From contig JARGXX010000100.1 in the NCBI GenBank assembly GCA_030374765.1, positions 806,001 to 870,000 of the forward strand: a DNA stretch of 64,000 nucleotides, in the 5' to 3' direction. The position numbers and the translations under genes are program-made. The DNA comes from Agarophyton chilense. Lineage: Eukaryota > Rhodophyta > Florideophyceae > Gracilariales > Gracilariaceae. The notes beneath the pieces are model-generated. The model was not told the DNA's origin. It did no database searches and saw only the letters and a list, made by a program, of their open reading frames with translations. This document shows, piece by piece, positions 31,600-41,884 of this stretch (positions are counted from its first letter, which is position 1; each line of letters begins with the position of its first letter).

Positions 31600-33416
31600 C
31601 TGAGCTATACTATCTTAAGTAGAATATCCAAATCGAAATCGGATTCTTGACGGTGTTGCTTTCATTTTAAAGTTGTACTTTTTGCAAAAAGCTTTGGCTT
31701 GCTCACTTCAGATGACAGATATTTGCGCACCGATGTCGAAGCATCCATCGTTGAATTCAGTTGTTGTTTCGAAATTTGTATCGGTGTTCGTTACTTCAAA
31801 ACATTTGAAATTTTGTGGAAAAGTTGTGTCTTTTTTATGCGATGAGGCTGTAAGAACTTCTCGAATTTTGTTTTTGAAAATTCCTCGCATGGAAGAGTTC
31901 TGGGATGGAAATCCTGGTTCGGATTATAGTTTCCAGCATCAAATCACCGTAAAAAGATTTTCCACGGTATTGTCTTTAGAAATGTCCGATTTTTCATCAT
32001 TGTTTTCGTTGCCTTCTTTAAGATTAAAAAAAGTATCAGCATCTTCTCCCTTTTCGGTTTAATATCAATCTGCTGGAGAATTTCAAAAATTATTTGTTTT
32101 AAGGCACGATTTTTATTCAGATATTGCTGAGATTTTTTATGAAGTTGAACTTTTCTTGCGGCAATAGCAGGAAGATCTATCGGATGGCGAAAATGTTTTA
32201 TACGTTGTCCTTTTTCGTCACAGTTGAACAAAGGTCGATCATTGATCTGACGTTCCGTATTGGTTTTGTGACGTCAATATCTTGCTGGCTGAGGATTTTT
32301 TTTCCGATGTTTGATACAAGATGTCTAATGATTTAGTGCTTTTTGGAAATCTGTAGATATTAATGGCATTTATCGCACTTTCGTCTTCCTTTTCTCTTTG
32401 AATAGCACGTTCTCGTTTACGATCATAAATGCCGCTTCTCTGCGCGCCTTACTTAGTGTTTTTGAAGACTGTGAGCTCTGTGCACCATTTTTCTTACAGG
32501 GATGCTTGGAATCGCTCCATCCTTTTTCTCTGTACTCCAAACTACTATCATGATGCATTTATTGCCTATGTTCACCTGGCTTCGCCTTGCCCCAATACAC
32601 TGAATTATTGTTTTATTTGTTGTCTTCTCTACTCTCAGGTTTGAATTGTAGCTCTGCTCGTTGTCGTTCTTGTAAATGTTTTTCTTTCTTCAATTGTACT
32701 TCCCAGAGTTGTTTTGTTCTTTTTCGCTTATAAGAGCATAAATTAGAGAAAACACTACAGTCTTAGCGTAGTCATAGGTCGGGTGCATCGAGGAGGAACC
32801 CTTATGGTCAGTAGGCTGAGACGTTAGAAAAATTTCTGCCAGTTCTCCTTGAAGCGCTCTTTGTAAACTGTTTAAAAAGTAGATGTATGCTTCAAGATCT
32901 GCAGTTCCACAGATCGAAACTAAAATTTCAAACTTAGTAATATAATCGTCAAGGTGATAGAAATCCTTCGTTCTCCAGTCCATGGACTTGACTCGGGCCG
33001 TGCCTTTTTCGTGGGCCGGTACAAATTCATATACCATAATTTTATGTAGTTTTCTTAAAGACTTGGGCTTTCGATTCTACTTCTCTAGACTCATCACCCG
33101 AAAAGCTGCTCTATCTTTTAAATAAAATTCTGAAAGGTCCAAGACATGACCCTTGATAGTAGATACAGAGTTTCCCATACTTCTGAATAGAATAGAAGAA
33201 ACTTTTCACGTTCTCTGAGTTCCTCTCTACTGTTTTGTCTCCAAACGTCGTAATTGGAGAACAATTGATGGCGTTTCTGTTTACTGCAACTGTTTGTGTC
33301 TGCGTGTTAACATCTTTCGTAACATCTAAACGAATTAGTAAATTTTCGATCAACTCGGTCTCGGTCGTCATGGTATTTTTAAAACTTTCCACTTCTTCTT
33401 GCAGAGCACTCCTCAC
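31600..33416 (-). pseudogene. A2 gag and protease
   Basis: 33416-33111 gives a helical N-terminal piece (ALQEEVESFKNTMTTETELI). 33037-32690 holds the gag core (KSMDWRTKDFYHLDDYITKF, YIYFLNSLQRALQGELAEIF), typical of capsid-type gag. 32231-31944 is Lys-rich (IDLPAIAARKVQLHKKSQQY). 31890-31708 ends in GCFDIGAQISVI, the retropepsin loop with Asp and Ile-Gly in place of Thr-Gly, followed by a stop. The pieces lie in different frames. The middle part between gag and protease has no clear zinc knuckle. Confidence 0.65.
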
Positions 33417-33420
33417 TATC

Positions 33421-34782
33421 TGTTCTTCTCCGGCTTTTTCTCTTCCTTTTTTCGTACTTCAAGTGATACCAGACAGTATTTGCACACTGAACAATCCTTG
33501 TAGAAAATAATTCTCTTAGATATTACCATTTGTAATAGAGATGCCCTCGTACTCTATCTTTCTTCAACAACAATAACGTTTAAAAATTACACAAGAAGAC
33601 TTGTTCGTCTTTTTCAACAACAAAATTGGAGATGTTCTTATGTACGTATTGAACGGTCGTTGTTTGAATCTAAAACCAAACAGCTATACGATCTTAATCT
33701 GTACGCGTCCGTTCTAGGACTCGTTTTGTTACAGTTTATTATCATCAATCACCGTTAACTACAGCTTTTCCCTGAAACTGCTTCCCCAGCTTCTCTATGA
33801 GCCTTTTTCGACACCTTGGTCTCCCTGAGTAACGCATCTACGCCGCTCCAGTGCCTCATACACCACCTACGCCGCGCCACCATTGTGAAGCTATATATAT
33901 TGCAACATTCCATGCTGCGGTCGCATACGCCGTGTCAATTGGACAATGTGCACCAACGCCGCTGACCCTGCCTCCGACGACACGTGTTCAAGCTCTTTTC
34001 TGCGCCGCTGGAAGCGTTGATAACAATCGAAAAGACCAGTATGGATCTTATGTAAGATCCTTCCCACCATACTCTACTTTCCGTGGTGTAATTGAACTGA
34101 CAACTTGCCGTTACGGTCTCGCGTTATTTCTGTGATTTTAAAAAATTAAAATAATAATATAATTTACAGCCCACCAGACTCATAATTTCAAAATTTGTCG
34201 TTTAAAACGGTCTTACGTTTCTTCTTTTATGATATATTTTCCAGTAATATATACCTTTCGGAAGACTGAACATTTTCTTTCTAACGTAAGAGAACTTCCT
34301 AGATCAAGCATCGTCCTTCAAACAGTAAAATGAAAGCCATTTAGCTAACAAGTTCCTCTTTAATGGTCCAAAATATCGTCTGAAAGCCATTTTCAAGACT
34401 TTTATATGCCATATTTTCCACATTTCGATAGAGTCTTGAGGTGTGCAGGCGGTAAGAGCAAATGTATTCAATCTGCTCTTGAGAATATGGAGCTGAAATA
34501 GAAATCAAAACTAGATAATAAGTAGTATGGCATCAGTCTTCTGGTAGCCGTTTCCGTATGAAAACCGAATACGGCCCGAGTTTGGCCCAAGTGTGGACAA
34601 AGTATGGGTGTTCAGTTCTAAAATCTCGGAGAAAGTATAACTAAAAAAAAGAGAATTTTTGCTTTTTTTGAAACAGTCCGAATTATGGCTTCTTCGGAAG
34701 GGAAAGGGTATTAGCAGTCGCTCCGCGAAATCACGTCTAGAAAGCCCATCATCGCGGTGTTGATCTCTGCACGGAGTGGTAG
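33421..34782. other. Non-coding stretch left of G3
   Basis: 33420-33720 is probably the leader or LTR of copia A2. 33840-33900 contains two weak units like the 38-bp minisatellite of the foldback arms (CTACGCCGC motifs). 34140-34500 is A/T-rich. The frame 33851-34135 on plus has no recognisable motif. No gene supported; no LTR of G3 could be found at its expected 3' end. Confidence 0.45.
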
Positions 34783-35892
34783 TCAAATGCCACGATGATA
34801 ACACACAACCTGCGAGCGCGGGATATGAGTTATAGGCTCCCACGTATCCGCTTCCGAGGGAAAACCGTACCAACGGATACAATACAGTAGTCTGTCGGTG
34901 TCTCCGTCTTCGCCGTGATCGATGATGAGATCCATGACGTATTCTTGGGCAGTTCCCAACGTTTCCGCCGAAGGCGCGAGGTTCCGGTTCACCGGCTTAT
35001 ACCGTCTGACAAATGAAGGCGTTGAATGCTGACGGGATATGAAAACGTTTTCATATCCTTGAACCTCAGGAGAGGGCGCTTTGGAACTCCCTACATCTTC
35101 AGGTTGAACCTGGGTAGTCTGTTCGGACAGCTGAGGGATTCTTTGTGCCTCTGTAGCGTCCTTTTCGGCTTCTGACTGCACAGTCGTCGGGTCTACAGTG
35201 ATCCGTTTTTCTTCGCGATTCTTGTTATGTCTGTCTTTCTTAGGGTTTTGAGCCAAACTGGGCTTCTTCACCGAAGGTTCGGCCGGAGGTGCATCCACAA
35301 CTAATGGAGGTTTAGCTTCATCTTCGCCTTCTTCTCTTGGGTCGGCTGACACGAGCGATCTCTCAGCGAGTGGCGTCCCACTTAACGGTTCAACTTGAAC
35401 GGGTGATGGCGTGTGTGCAGCCGCTTCTAGACCGGATCTGATTGGACCAAATTTGAAAATATCTTTCCGGTCTTCAGGTACTGCGGTCGTACCAGAGTGC
35501 TGGCTCTTGTCACGGGACTTATTCAGTTTTTTCAGAGAATTGCCGTGGAATGCCACTGTACTGCCGTGCAGCGGCAGATCACGAGCCTTGTCAGGGCCGT
35601 GTGCCACGGGAGGCGGATCGTCTGATTCGACGGGTAGCTCCCGTTCCTGCTGATAAACAGCGCAATCTTTCTCAGTTTCCTGGGGTTCCGGGTTATCTGG
35701 TGCGTTTTTAACACTATCGTGCGGTAATCGTTCAATGTCCTCTTCTGTCTTCAGGACGACCGTGTCATCGGGGAGCTCCATTACCTTGAAAGGTCCGGAT
35801 GCTACCGGTAGCACTTTGTGACGTGGTCCATCCTGCTTCTCAAGTTGTTCCACGCGAACAAAGGCGTATCCTCCGACCCTGAGATCTGACAA
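34783..35892 (-). CDS. G3 integrase C-terminus with chromodomain (369 codons open)
   Basis: Open C-terminal part of pol; the first codon is not a true start. Residues about 1-60 are the GPF/Y-like SH3 module (RVGGYAFVRVEQLEK, VASGPFKVMELPDDTVVL). Residues about 70-300 are a long polar, Pro/Glu/Lys-rich linker. Residues 316-369 are a chromodomain (EYVMDLIIDHGEDGDTDRLL, YCIRWYGFPSEADTWEPITH), with the aromatic residues of the methyl-lysine pocket partly recognisable (Tyr, Trp, Trp). Such domains direct integration to heterochromatin. The unusually long linker is intact while the upstream core is broken. Confidence 0.75.
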   Translation of the reverse strand: MSDLRVGGYAFVRVEQLEKQDGPRHKVLPVASGPFKVMELPDDTVVLKTEEDIERLPHDSVKNAPDNPEPQETEKDCAVYQQERELPVESDDPPPVAHGPDKARDLPLHGSTVAFHGNSLKKLNKSRDKSQHSGTTAVPEDRKDIFKFGPIRSGLEAAAHTPSPVQVEPLSGTPLAERSLVSADPREEGEDEAKPPLVVDAPPAEPSVKKPSLAQNPKKDRHNKNREEKRITVDPTTVQSEAEKDATEAQRIPQLSEQTTQVQPEDVGSSKAPSPEVQGYENVFISRQHSTPSFVRRYKPVNRNLAPSAETLGTAQEYVMDLIIDHGEDGDTDRLLYCIRWYGFPSEADTWEPITHIPRSQVVCYHRGI

Positions 35893-36126
35893 CTGTCTCC
35901 GATGTCGGACGTCCGAATTACGTTTGTAACGCGCCTGTGTTTTCGCGAATTCTCAAGCCGCCTGCTCTATCCTTAACCTCAGTTCGTTTCTCCACCTCAG
36001 ATGGTTCTTCGCCGGTGTCGGTTTGTCTTCTTCGACATCATCCAACCTCATAGGAAGTGACGTTTGGCTACGTGATATCACGAAATCAAAAGGAACCGCC
36101 TTTGTAGACGTATGCAGTTGCGTGTT

Positions 36127-36660
36127 TTACGGATAACAGAGTGTTTCTGTGTACATGTCCCACTCCTTCAGGTGATCCGCGATGTAATTCTGAACAGCGG
36201 CTAATAACGTACGTTTGTAGCGTTTCACCTGACCATTACACTGTGAATGATAGGTCATGGTAAACACTTTCTTGATATCTAATGTTTGGCGTACGTTCTG
36301 AAAGAACTTAGCGACAAACGGTTTTCCATTACCTGAAAGCAGCACTTCCGGCGGTCCGTACAAATACACCCAGTGTTTGATGAAAGCCTGAGCTCTTACC
36401 GAGACGGTTCTCCTCTTTCAAGGTACAGTCCGTACAAGTTTTGAGAATCGATTCGTAATTACTAGGTAGCGATATCCTTGATTGGAACAAGTTAGCTCTC
36501 CAAGTATGTCGATGCTGACGAATTGTAGAGGCACCTTCGCTGTGAAAAGTGTCATCTTTTTCCTCTTTTTGTATAGTTCCACGTGATTCATCGCAGACGT
36601 TCGGCATATGTTAACCGTAGCAGGGCAGTCCATTGCCAACGTTGGCCAATAGAAGTCCCT
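36127..36660 (-). pseudogene. G3 integrase core, catalytic residues lost
   Basis: Two overlapping frames: 36639-36418 (FTAKVPLQFVSIDILGELTC, GYRYLVITNRFSKLVRTVP) and 36369-36127 (YGPPEVLLSGNGKPFVAKFF, TYHSQCNGQVKRYKRTLLAA). In the second, the middle catalytic Asp (expected SDNG) is Gly and the final Glu (expected GQVER) is Lys. The first Asp survives in SIDILG. Together with a frameshift this integrase is dead. Confidence 0.8.
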
Positions 36661-36675
36661 TCTTTGTGTTATAAA

Positions 36676-37170
36676 CTACTTTGTTCCTCTTGGGTGTCCA
36701 GATAGCTTCGCATAGTGGGCCAAGTAGAGTACAAGACTCTTAAAAGCGTGCGGAACCACGATCTGATCATGCTTCTCGACATGTCTGAGCAATATACCTC
36801 GTGAATCGAGCGAAAAGGGAAACTCCTCACCCCCGTTCAGACGAGAGCGTATCGCTGTACAGAAGGTATCTGTGAGTTGATCATTGAGGAACTCAGTGAT
36901 CGAGATACGCTCAAGTTGATCGGGAGATTCTGTTCCATGAGTTGCCATGAGAGGGTCCAATTGGGAGTAGTCCCCTTCATCTTCTTGATCTTCAAGTTTC
37001 GTTTCATCGTTGTTCATCTCCATTGAGAAACACGGTAAATCGTCATCGATTTCTCCTTGGGATTCCCCTAAAGCTTCCAATCGCGATAAAGCCTCGGCCT
37101 GGATGTTAGCTAGTCCCTTCTTATATTGAACTTCGAAATCGAATTCAGATTGTCGAAAACCCCAACGTGT
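36676..37170 (-). pseudogene. G3 RNase H tail and integrase zinc-binding region
   Basis: NNRLTRWGFRQSEFDFEVQY and ANIQAEALSRLEAL end RNase H. A long acidic linker (NNDETKLEDQEDEGDY) follows, then ILLRHVEKHDQIVVPHAFKS and LYLAHYAKLSGHPRGTK, the first half of the integrase HHCC site. The part is open from 37389 to 36676, though the 5' end of that frame overlaps RNase H in another frame. Confidence 0.7.
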
Positions 37171-37189
37171 TAATCTGTTATTCATAATA

Positions 37190-37895
37190 ACTATCGTAGG
37201 GACGAATGATCCGTATGGATGGTAAACGTTTCTCCCTGGAAATAGGGCCGTAAAGTAGTCAGCGCCCACACTGTGGCAAGGCATTCCTTTTCTGATACGG
37301 AGTACTTTTTCTCTGAAGCGTTCAGCGTTCGTGACCATAAACCGATTGTTTTCCTCTGACCGTCCGGATGGGTCTGAAAAAAGGTGCACCCTACCTGATA
37401 CTCACCGGAGTCGGTGTCCAAATAATAGGTAGGTTACGTTCGGGCAAGGCCAAGATTGGGGCTGTGACGAGTTTTGTCTTCAAAGTCTTGAAGGCTTCGT
37501 GTTCGGCGGGTCCGAATTCCTCGAGTTTAACAGGCTGTCCTATACGCAACAATGCGATCAATGGAGCTGCAATGTGCGAATAGCGCGGTAGGAATCGTCT
37601 GTAGACGTTACATAATCAAAGGAATGATTGCAATTGAGTCTGTGTGGACCGTGGTTGCGATTCGCGGACTACCGCTGTCAGGGCTTCATGAATTTCCAGC
37701 TGACCAGGCCTAATTATGTGGCCCAAAAACTTCACAGTATTAGCGAACCATTCGCATTTCTTGAACTTCAAAGTTATACCTGCTGTCTGCAACACTTGGA
37801 GGATCTCCTCCACATGTCGCATATGACTTTCAATATCTTAAGAGAAGACAATGACATCGTCCAAATAACCCCTAGCCAAACCACTGTATGGGTAT
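37190..37895 (-). pseudogene. G3 RT C-terminus and RNase H
   Basis: RT begins at GYLDDVIVFS (both catalytic Asp kept), passes a stop, then HVEEILQVLQTAGITLKFKK, VKFLGHIIRPGQLEIHEALT and the thumb (VYRRFLPRYSHIAAPLIALL). RNase H follows in 37421-37191: TDSGEYQVGCTFFQTHPDGQ, LWSRTLNASEKKYSVSEKEC and HTDHSSLR with its catalytic Asp. The RT fingers and first catalytic Asp block are deleted, so no polymerase is possible. Confidence 0.8.
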
Positions 37896-37904
37896 GGTCC
37901 CTAA

Positions 37905-38120
37905 TGGACGTCTAGCTACAAAGGGTAGTAGAGCCCTCCACGTGGATCGCCACTACATGCGCCGTTGCCAATATGGCATTCCCCTAGGAAGGGTCGCAAC
38001 TATGCGCGCGCCGTGGTAAGCCACTCGACCCATGACGCCACGTCTTCCACTAAGACATTCTGCCTCTAGGCATCATATGCGGGATGCCGTTTCATATCAC
38101 AATGCTGATGATAACACTCA
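37905..38120 (-). repeat. Partial 5' LTR of G3
   Basis: Similar to the G4 LTR (56385-56556): both have a CCACGTGG box (37938-37945 here), TATGCGCCGTTCCCAAT-like sequence, GGGTCG, GCGCCGTGG and the terminus CACTCA. Its inner part, with palindrome and primer-binding site, is absent because the internal deletion starts within it. Confidence 0.65.
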
Positions 38121-38985
38121 CTTATGAGTTCCAACCGCCACTTCGCGAAAAACCAATATATCGGATTCCCCGACATAGTAGAATACTACAGAGAAGGGTG
38201 TCATCATTCAAGATCAACATGTATATCTTCGAAAACTAGAAGAGCTTACCCCTCTGTCAACCTACAAAGCGTTCCGATCAATGCGTATGAGGCTTGCATG
38301 GCTTGAAAATACGCGACCTGACTGCCTGTTTGAAATATCACAGCTCGCCCAGGTGACAAAAGATATGGTCGAGAAAGACAGAGAGAAGTATATCAAACAA
38401 CTAAATCGTTCCGTTCGATATGCAAAGAGCCATCAGGTATCCCTACGCTTTCCTTTATTAAACAGCAAGAAGTTGACAGTAATAGGATTTTCGGACTCTT
38501 CATTTGCAAATAACACAGATCAATCATCGCAACCGGGACAAATTGTCTTCATCCGTGATGCTTCTGGTGCGGTTATACCAATTACCTTCAAGTCTCACAA
38601 GCCTAGAAGAGTCACTCGCTCTGCAATGGCCGGAGAGGTTATTGCTTTCAGTGATCTCTTCAATCGCGCAGTAAAACTAGGAAAAGACTTGAATTTGCTT
38701 ACCTAAAGAAGAGTTCCGGTGCAGTTACTTACGGATAGCAAGTCACTCTTCGATGTCATATCGAAAGGTTCTCGCACTTCTGAGAAACGAATGATGTTAG
38801 ATATTGCCGCTGCCCGCGCGAAGGATTCAAAGATTTGACGATCTCTGATATTGGTTTCGTGCGAAGCTCGAATAATATTGCAGATGGACGTACCTAGTTT
38901 ATGCATCAAGCAGCGTTTTGCACGGCCATGGCAACAGGATCACTTGAATTCAACGTCGAGAAATGTATCATTTGATAATGATGCT
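38121..38985 (+). pseudogene. Copia family A fragment A3 (RT end and RNase H)
   Basis: It starts right at the G3 LTR. YLRKLEELTPLSTYKAFRSM bridges into the open frame 38281-38706: MRLAWLENTRPDCLFEISQL, VIGFSDSSFANNTDQSSQPG (RNase H Asp), PITFKSHKPRRVTRSAMAGE and VIAFSDLFNRAVKLG. After TAA at 38706 the homology goes on in another frame (VPVQLLTDSKSLFDVISKGS, MLDIAAAREGFKD, SNNIADGRT) to about 38985. It is the same copia class as A1 and A2 by motif style and represents the 3' part that those two lack. Confidence 0.8.
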
Positions 38986-40311
38986 TTGCAGCAGATGCTA
39001 GCCTTGCAGTAGACGTCAAGATTGTTTTTCGAGCGTTTGTTTGGGTAAGGCATCCTATTTCGTAGCGGCTATGGGATATCGAGAGCAGAAAATCAGCAAC
39101 GCTGCATGCAGGTGGCACAAAAGCTTCTGCATCAAGTTCTCCGAAGGCCACACGCCGCTCGCTGTTTGTCCGAAGGTTTGGCTCACTCTATTCTTGCCGA
39201 CCGCTCTATGTAGACACTGGCAGGTGCAACGAAACGTTTGCATAATCGCTAGATCGTCGCGGGGGAGTTCTAGAGATGCTAGGGAGAAAATAGAGAGAGC
39301 GTTAATTATATGGCTACTCGGCGTCGTCGAATCGTGGGTAGAAATTTGAAATAATTTCAAAATAGGTGCTACTGCATTAGGCAGATTTGCCCTGCTTGAG
39401 CCAGCGCTGCTCGCCGGCGTGCGCGCATCTCCGCAATAAAATCCCCGCTCTGAGTGCAGCCCTCTTCCACCTCGAAGAGGGCAGCACAGCAGATATTGGG
39501 TTTTGAAGTTTCTCGTAGAGAAGAGCTTCTTTGCTTGGCAAAGAGACGCCTCGCCGCCAATCCAGTTGTTGCTATCTACGTCTACAGCAAACAGCTCCCG
39601 TCTTGCGCTATTCACCTATTTTGATTGTACAAGATATTGCGCGAGAGGTCACACAGTTGCCCTTCACACAACAGAATTCCTATATTAGTTGAGTGAAACT
39701 GTAGGACCGTTGCGCGTCGCTTGCGTTCATATACACGAAGCGGCACGCGTTTCACTCGTGCGTTTTTAACGCCTCACACTGTCCAATAGTTTTTCGTCAG
39801 TAGAAAACGTACACGCAGGTGCATGGCGCAGCTCTGCAAATACAGCATGGGGCAAAAGTCGCGATTGAGATATCGGGGTTTGTTTGAATAGGATTGCAGG
39901 CGACCCATGTCAGCTTGAAAGCAACAAGTTGCGCGCTGAACTTCATCCCTAGTCTGACGTGTGGAAAGCGGTGGGAGCACTGGGTTGTTCAACCAGCGGG
40001 ATTACGACTGGTTCCACTACCGTGGCGAACTTACGCATCGTACAGTAAACATCTCACTGACCCCCGGGGCAGTGTGTATACTCTCTCTTCAAACGAATGG
40101 GCCGCCTCGATTTGAAAAGTCAAACAACCTATGGAGCACGTATTCGGACAGGAAATCCGAGTGTGCTCGACGCACAGCACGTCACTTTAGAGCTTTCCAA
40201 ACCGCACAAAGCGCACCTCAGGTTCGGAATTATAAACTTTTCAAGTTGCTTCCAAGGAAGCGCTCATAGCAGGGCTGCTGCGCGCCATCGTACGTCAGTA
40301 AGCACGTGCCC
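38986..40311. other. Region without supported gene
   Basis: Higher-GC sequence with an open minus frame at 39615-39055 (186 codons, no ATG at its start and no motif), and scattered short frames. No repeat family recognised. The last part is upstream sequence of the beta-trefoil gene. Confidence 0.4.
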
Positions 40312-40386
40312 ATTGGAAGCAACTGCAGTCGCATTGGAAGCAATTACAGCCGCATTGGAAGCAGCTACAGCCACTTTGAAAGCATC
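40312..40386 (+). repeat. 21-bp tandem repeat upstream of the beta-trefoil gene
   Basis: About 3.5 imperfect units, each starting TTGGAAGCA and containing CAG at a fixed place. It lies 125-200 bp upstream of the ATG at 40511, and 21 bp equals two helical turns, so it could array a regulatory site. It is open in one frame (LEA repeats), but that frame has no supporting context. Confidence 0.7.
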
Positions 40387-40427
40387 CCCTCGGCGTATTT
40401 GTGGTTGCATTTCATTGTCTAGACTCT

Positions 40428-40437
40428 GGGATATAAG
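40428..40437 (+). promoter_or_regulatory. Candidate TATA box of the beta-trefoil gene
   Basis: GGATATAAGT about 80 bp before the ATG, followed at suitable distance by a pyrimidine/A-rich start region. The only TATA-like element between the tandem repeat and the start codon. Confidence 0.4.
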
Positions 40438-40510
40438 TACGCTTCGATTGCACTCCGCTCATTGATGTTCAGGGCTTTCATCAAATCCCAGTACCACGAT
40501 ACACCGAAAA

Positions 40511-41884
40511 ATGAATCTTCGTGCCGTTCTTGTCCCCGTCGCACTCATTGTCGTAACATGCATCGCAGTTAGATCTTTCACCGAGCAACGTATCAACTCT
40601 TTCTACGTGCCTCCGTCTACACGTGCCGCCTGGTTTTCGGGCGTGAATCTTCGGCTACCAGCTATGCAGAATGTTCACCCTGTTTCAGTCTTTGGCCGCT
40701 CTCTTGCTACCAGGGAAACTCGCCAAGGCAGCTTGGTCCCGCGCCTGCATTCTTACAACGTTCCCGCCGTACAGAATGAGGTTTTTCCAGACAGCATGTA
40801 TTCGAGTCATCTGAACCACTTTCTGTCGCCTCGCGTGCCTGATCATCTTCGAATGGGCTACGAAACAAGCGATGGCGGCGTGACTATTCCTGGAAAGCCC
40901 CGGAAGTATGCCATGGGAAACGAGTTCGCAATGTCCTCTCCGAATGACCCTCAAATGCGCCAACAACTGGTTCCCTTTATTCGGTCATCGGGCAGCGTTG
41001 ACCTTCGCGAAGGCGATGTAATCTCTTTGAGAGCCGACGACGGCACTTATCTTAAGAGGTACTATCCTTTCCCATCTGGTGGACATTCCGGACTGTTGGC
41101 ATATAATGACTTCGTCGATCCTTTCAGCAAGTTTACTGTCGAGATCGTTGATCAGACAAAAATCCATCTGAAGGCCGACAACGGACAGTATCTGAAACGC
41201 TTTTGCTGTTGGAGGGGAAACAGTGTCATTTCCATGTACCTGGACCAGCCAGATCCATACTCAGTGTTTACGGTCGAACCGGAATCGGACTCTCAAATTC
41301 GACTGAAGGCAGAGAATGGCAACTATTTGAAGAGAGTACTGTACAACGATATGGGCAAAAACGTGATCGAACCGCGCCCCGTGAAGGATGTGTTCGGTAT
41401 TTTCACAGTGGATATTCTGGAACGTCAAGAACCCGGAGTAAAAATAAGTGATTCGCTTACCATATACAGCGGTGACGTTATCACCTTGGAAGCAGATGAT
41501 GGCACTTTTCTGAAGAGATTTTACCCCTTCCCGTATGGAGGATACTCCGGACTGTTAGCATACCAAAAATCCGTCGATCCGTTCAGCAAATTCACCGTGG
41601 AAGTTGTTGATGAGACCAAAATTCATCTGAAAGCTGAAAATGGGCAGTACCTCAAGCGCTTTTGCTGTTGGAGGGGAAACAGCGTGATTGCTATGTACAT
41701 GGACCAGCCAGATCCGTACTCCGTTTTCACGGTTGAGCCAACAGGATCAGGGTCTAGTATTCGGCTTCAAGCAGAGAACGGAAAGTATTTGAAGCGAGTG
41801 TTGTACAACGACCTGGGAAAGAACGTAATTGAGCCCCGTTCCGTGAAGGACGTGTTCGGTATCTTTAAATTGAGTGTTGTGTGA
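40511..41884 (+). CDS. Secreted tandem beta-trefoil (fascin/agglutinin-like) protein (457 aa)
   Basis: Signal peptide at 1-21 (VLVPVALIVVTCIAV), then a Pro-rich polar region (22-165) of unknown role. Residues 169-302 and 322-457 are two highly similar copies of about 135 residues. Each copy consists of three repeats of about 45 residues sharing the pattern A(D/E)(D/N)G.YLKR followed by F..FTVE: ADDGTYLKRYYPF, ADNGQYLKRFCCW, AENGNYLKRVLYN. Three such repeats make one beta-trefoil, as in fascin and amaranthin-type agglutinins; carbohydrate binding at the cell surface or wall is a reasonable inference, not shown. Frame intact, ATG 40511, TGA 41884, no intron needed. The few Cys (CCW in each copy) are conserved between copies. 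Confidence 0.85.
   Translation: MNLRAVLVPVALIVVTCIAVRSFTEQRINSFYVPPSTRAAWFSGVNLRLPAMQNVHPVSVFGRSLATRETRQGSLVPRLHSYNVPAVQNEVFPDSMYSSHLNHFLSPRVPDHLRMGYETSDGGVTIPGKPRKYAMGNEFAMSSPNDPQMRQQLVPFIRSSGSVDLREGDVISLRADDGTYLKRYYPFPSGGHSGLLAYNDFVDPFSKFTVEIVDQTKIHLKADNGQYLKRFCCWRGNSVISMYLDQPDPYSVFTVEPESDSQIRLKAENGNYLKRVLYNDMGKNVIEPRPVKDVFGIFTVDILERQEPGVKISDSLTIYSGDVITLEADDGTFLKRFYPFPYGGYSGLLAYQKSVDPFSKFTVEVVDETKIHLKAENGQYLKRFCCWRGNSVIAMYMDQPDPYSVFTVEPTGSGSSIRLQAENGKYLKRVLYNDLGKNVIEPRSVKDVFGIFKLSVV

Larger units (their letters stand above)
30180..33420 (-). mobile_element. Ty1/copia element A2 (family A), gag to RT start, decayed
   Basis: Minus-strand order: gag (about 33416-32690), protease (about 31890-31600), integrase (about 31450-30500) and the RT entry (about 30200). 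It is cut at the left near the right LTR of G2; the rest of pol does not reappear left of G2. The integrase tail is the same family as A1 (7440-7680). Stop codons in all domains. Confidence 0.75.
34783..38120 (-). mobile_element. Ty3/gypsy element G3 with chromodomain, internally deleted
   Basis: Minus-strand order: LTR end (38120 to about 37905), RT from the catalytic box onward (about 37890-37600), RNase H (37421-37190), linker and zinc-binding integrase (37389-36400), integrase core (36640-36127) and C-terminal chromodomain ORF (35892-34783). Gag, protease and the first half of RT are missing between LTR and RT. It abuts copia A3 at 38121. No 3' LTR was identified. Confidence 0.8.

Noticed and set aside
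39055-39615. Minus-strand frame of 186 codons
   Set aside because: Its first codon is not ATG; no domain, no signal peptide, and other frames there are equally open.
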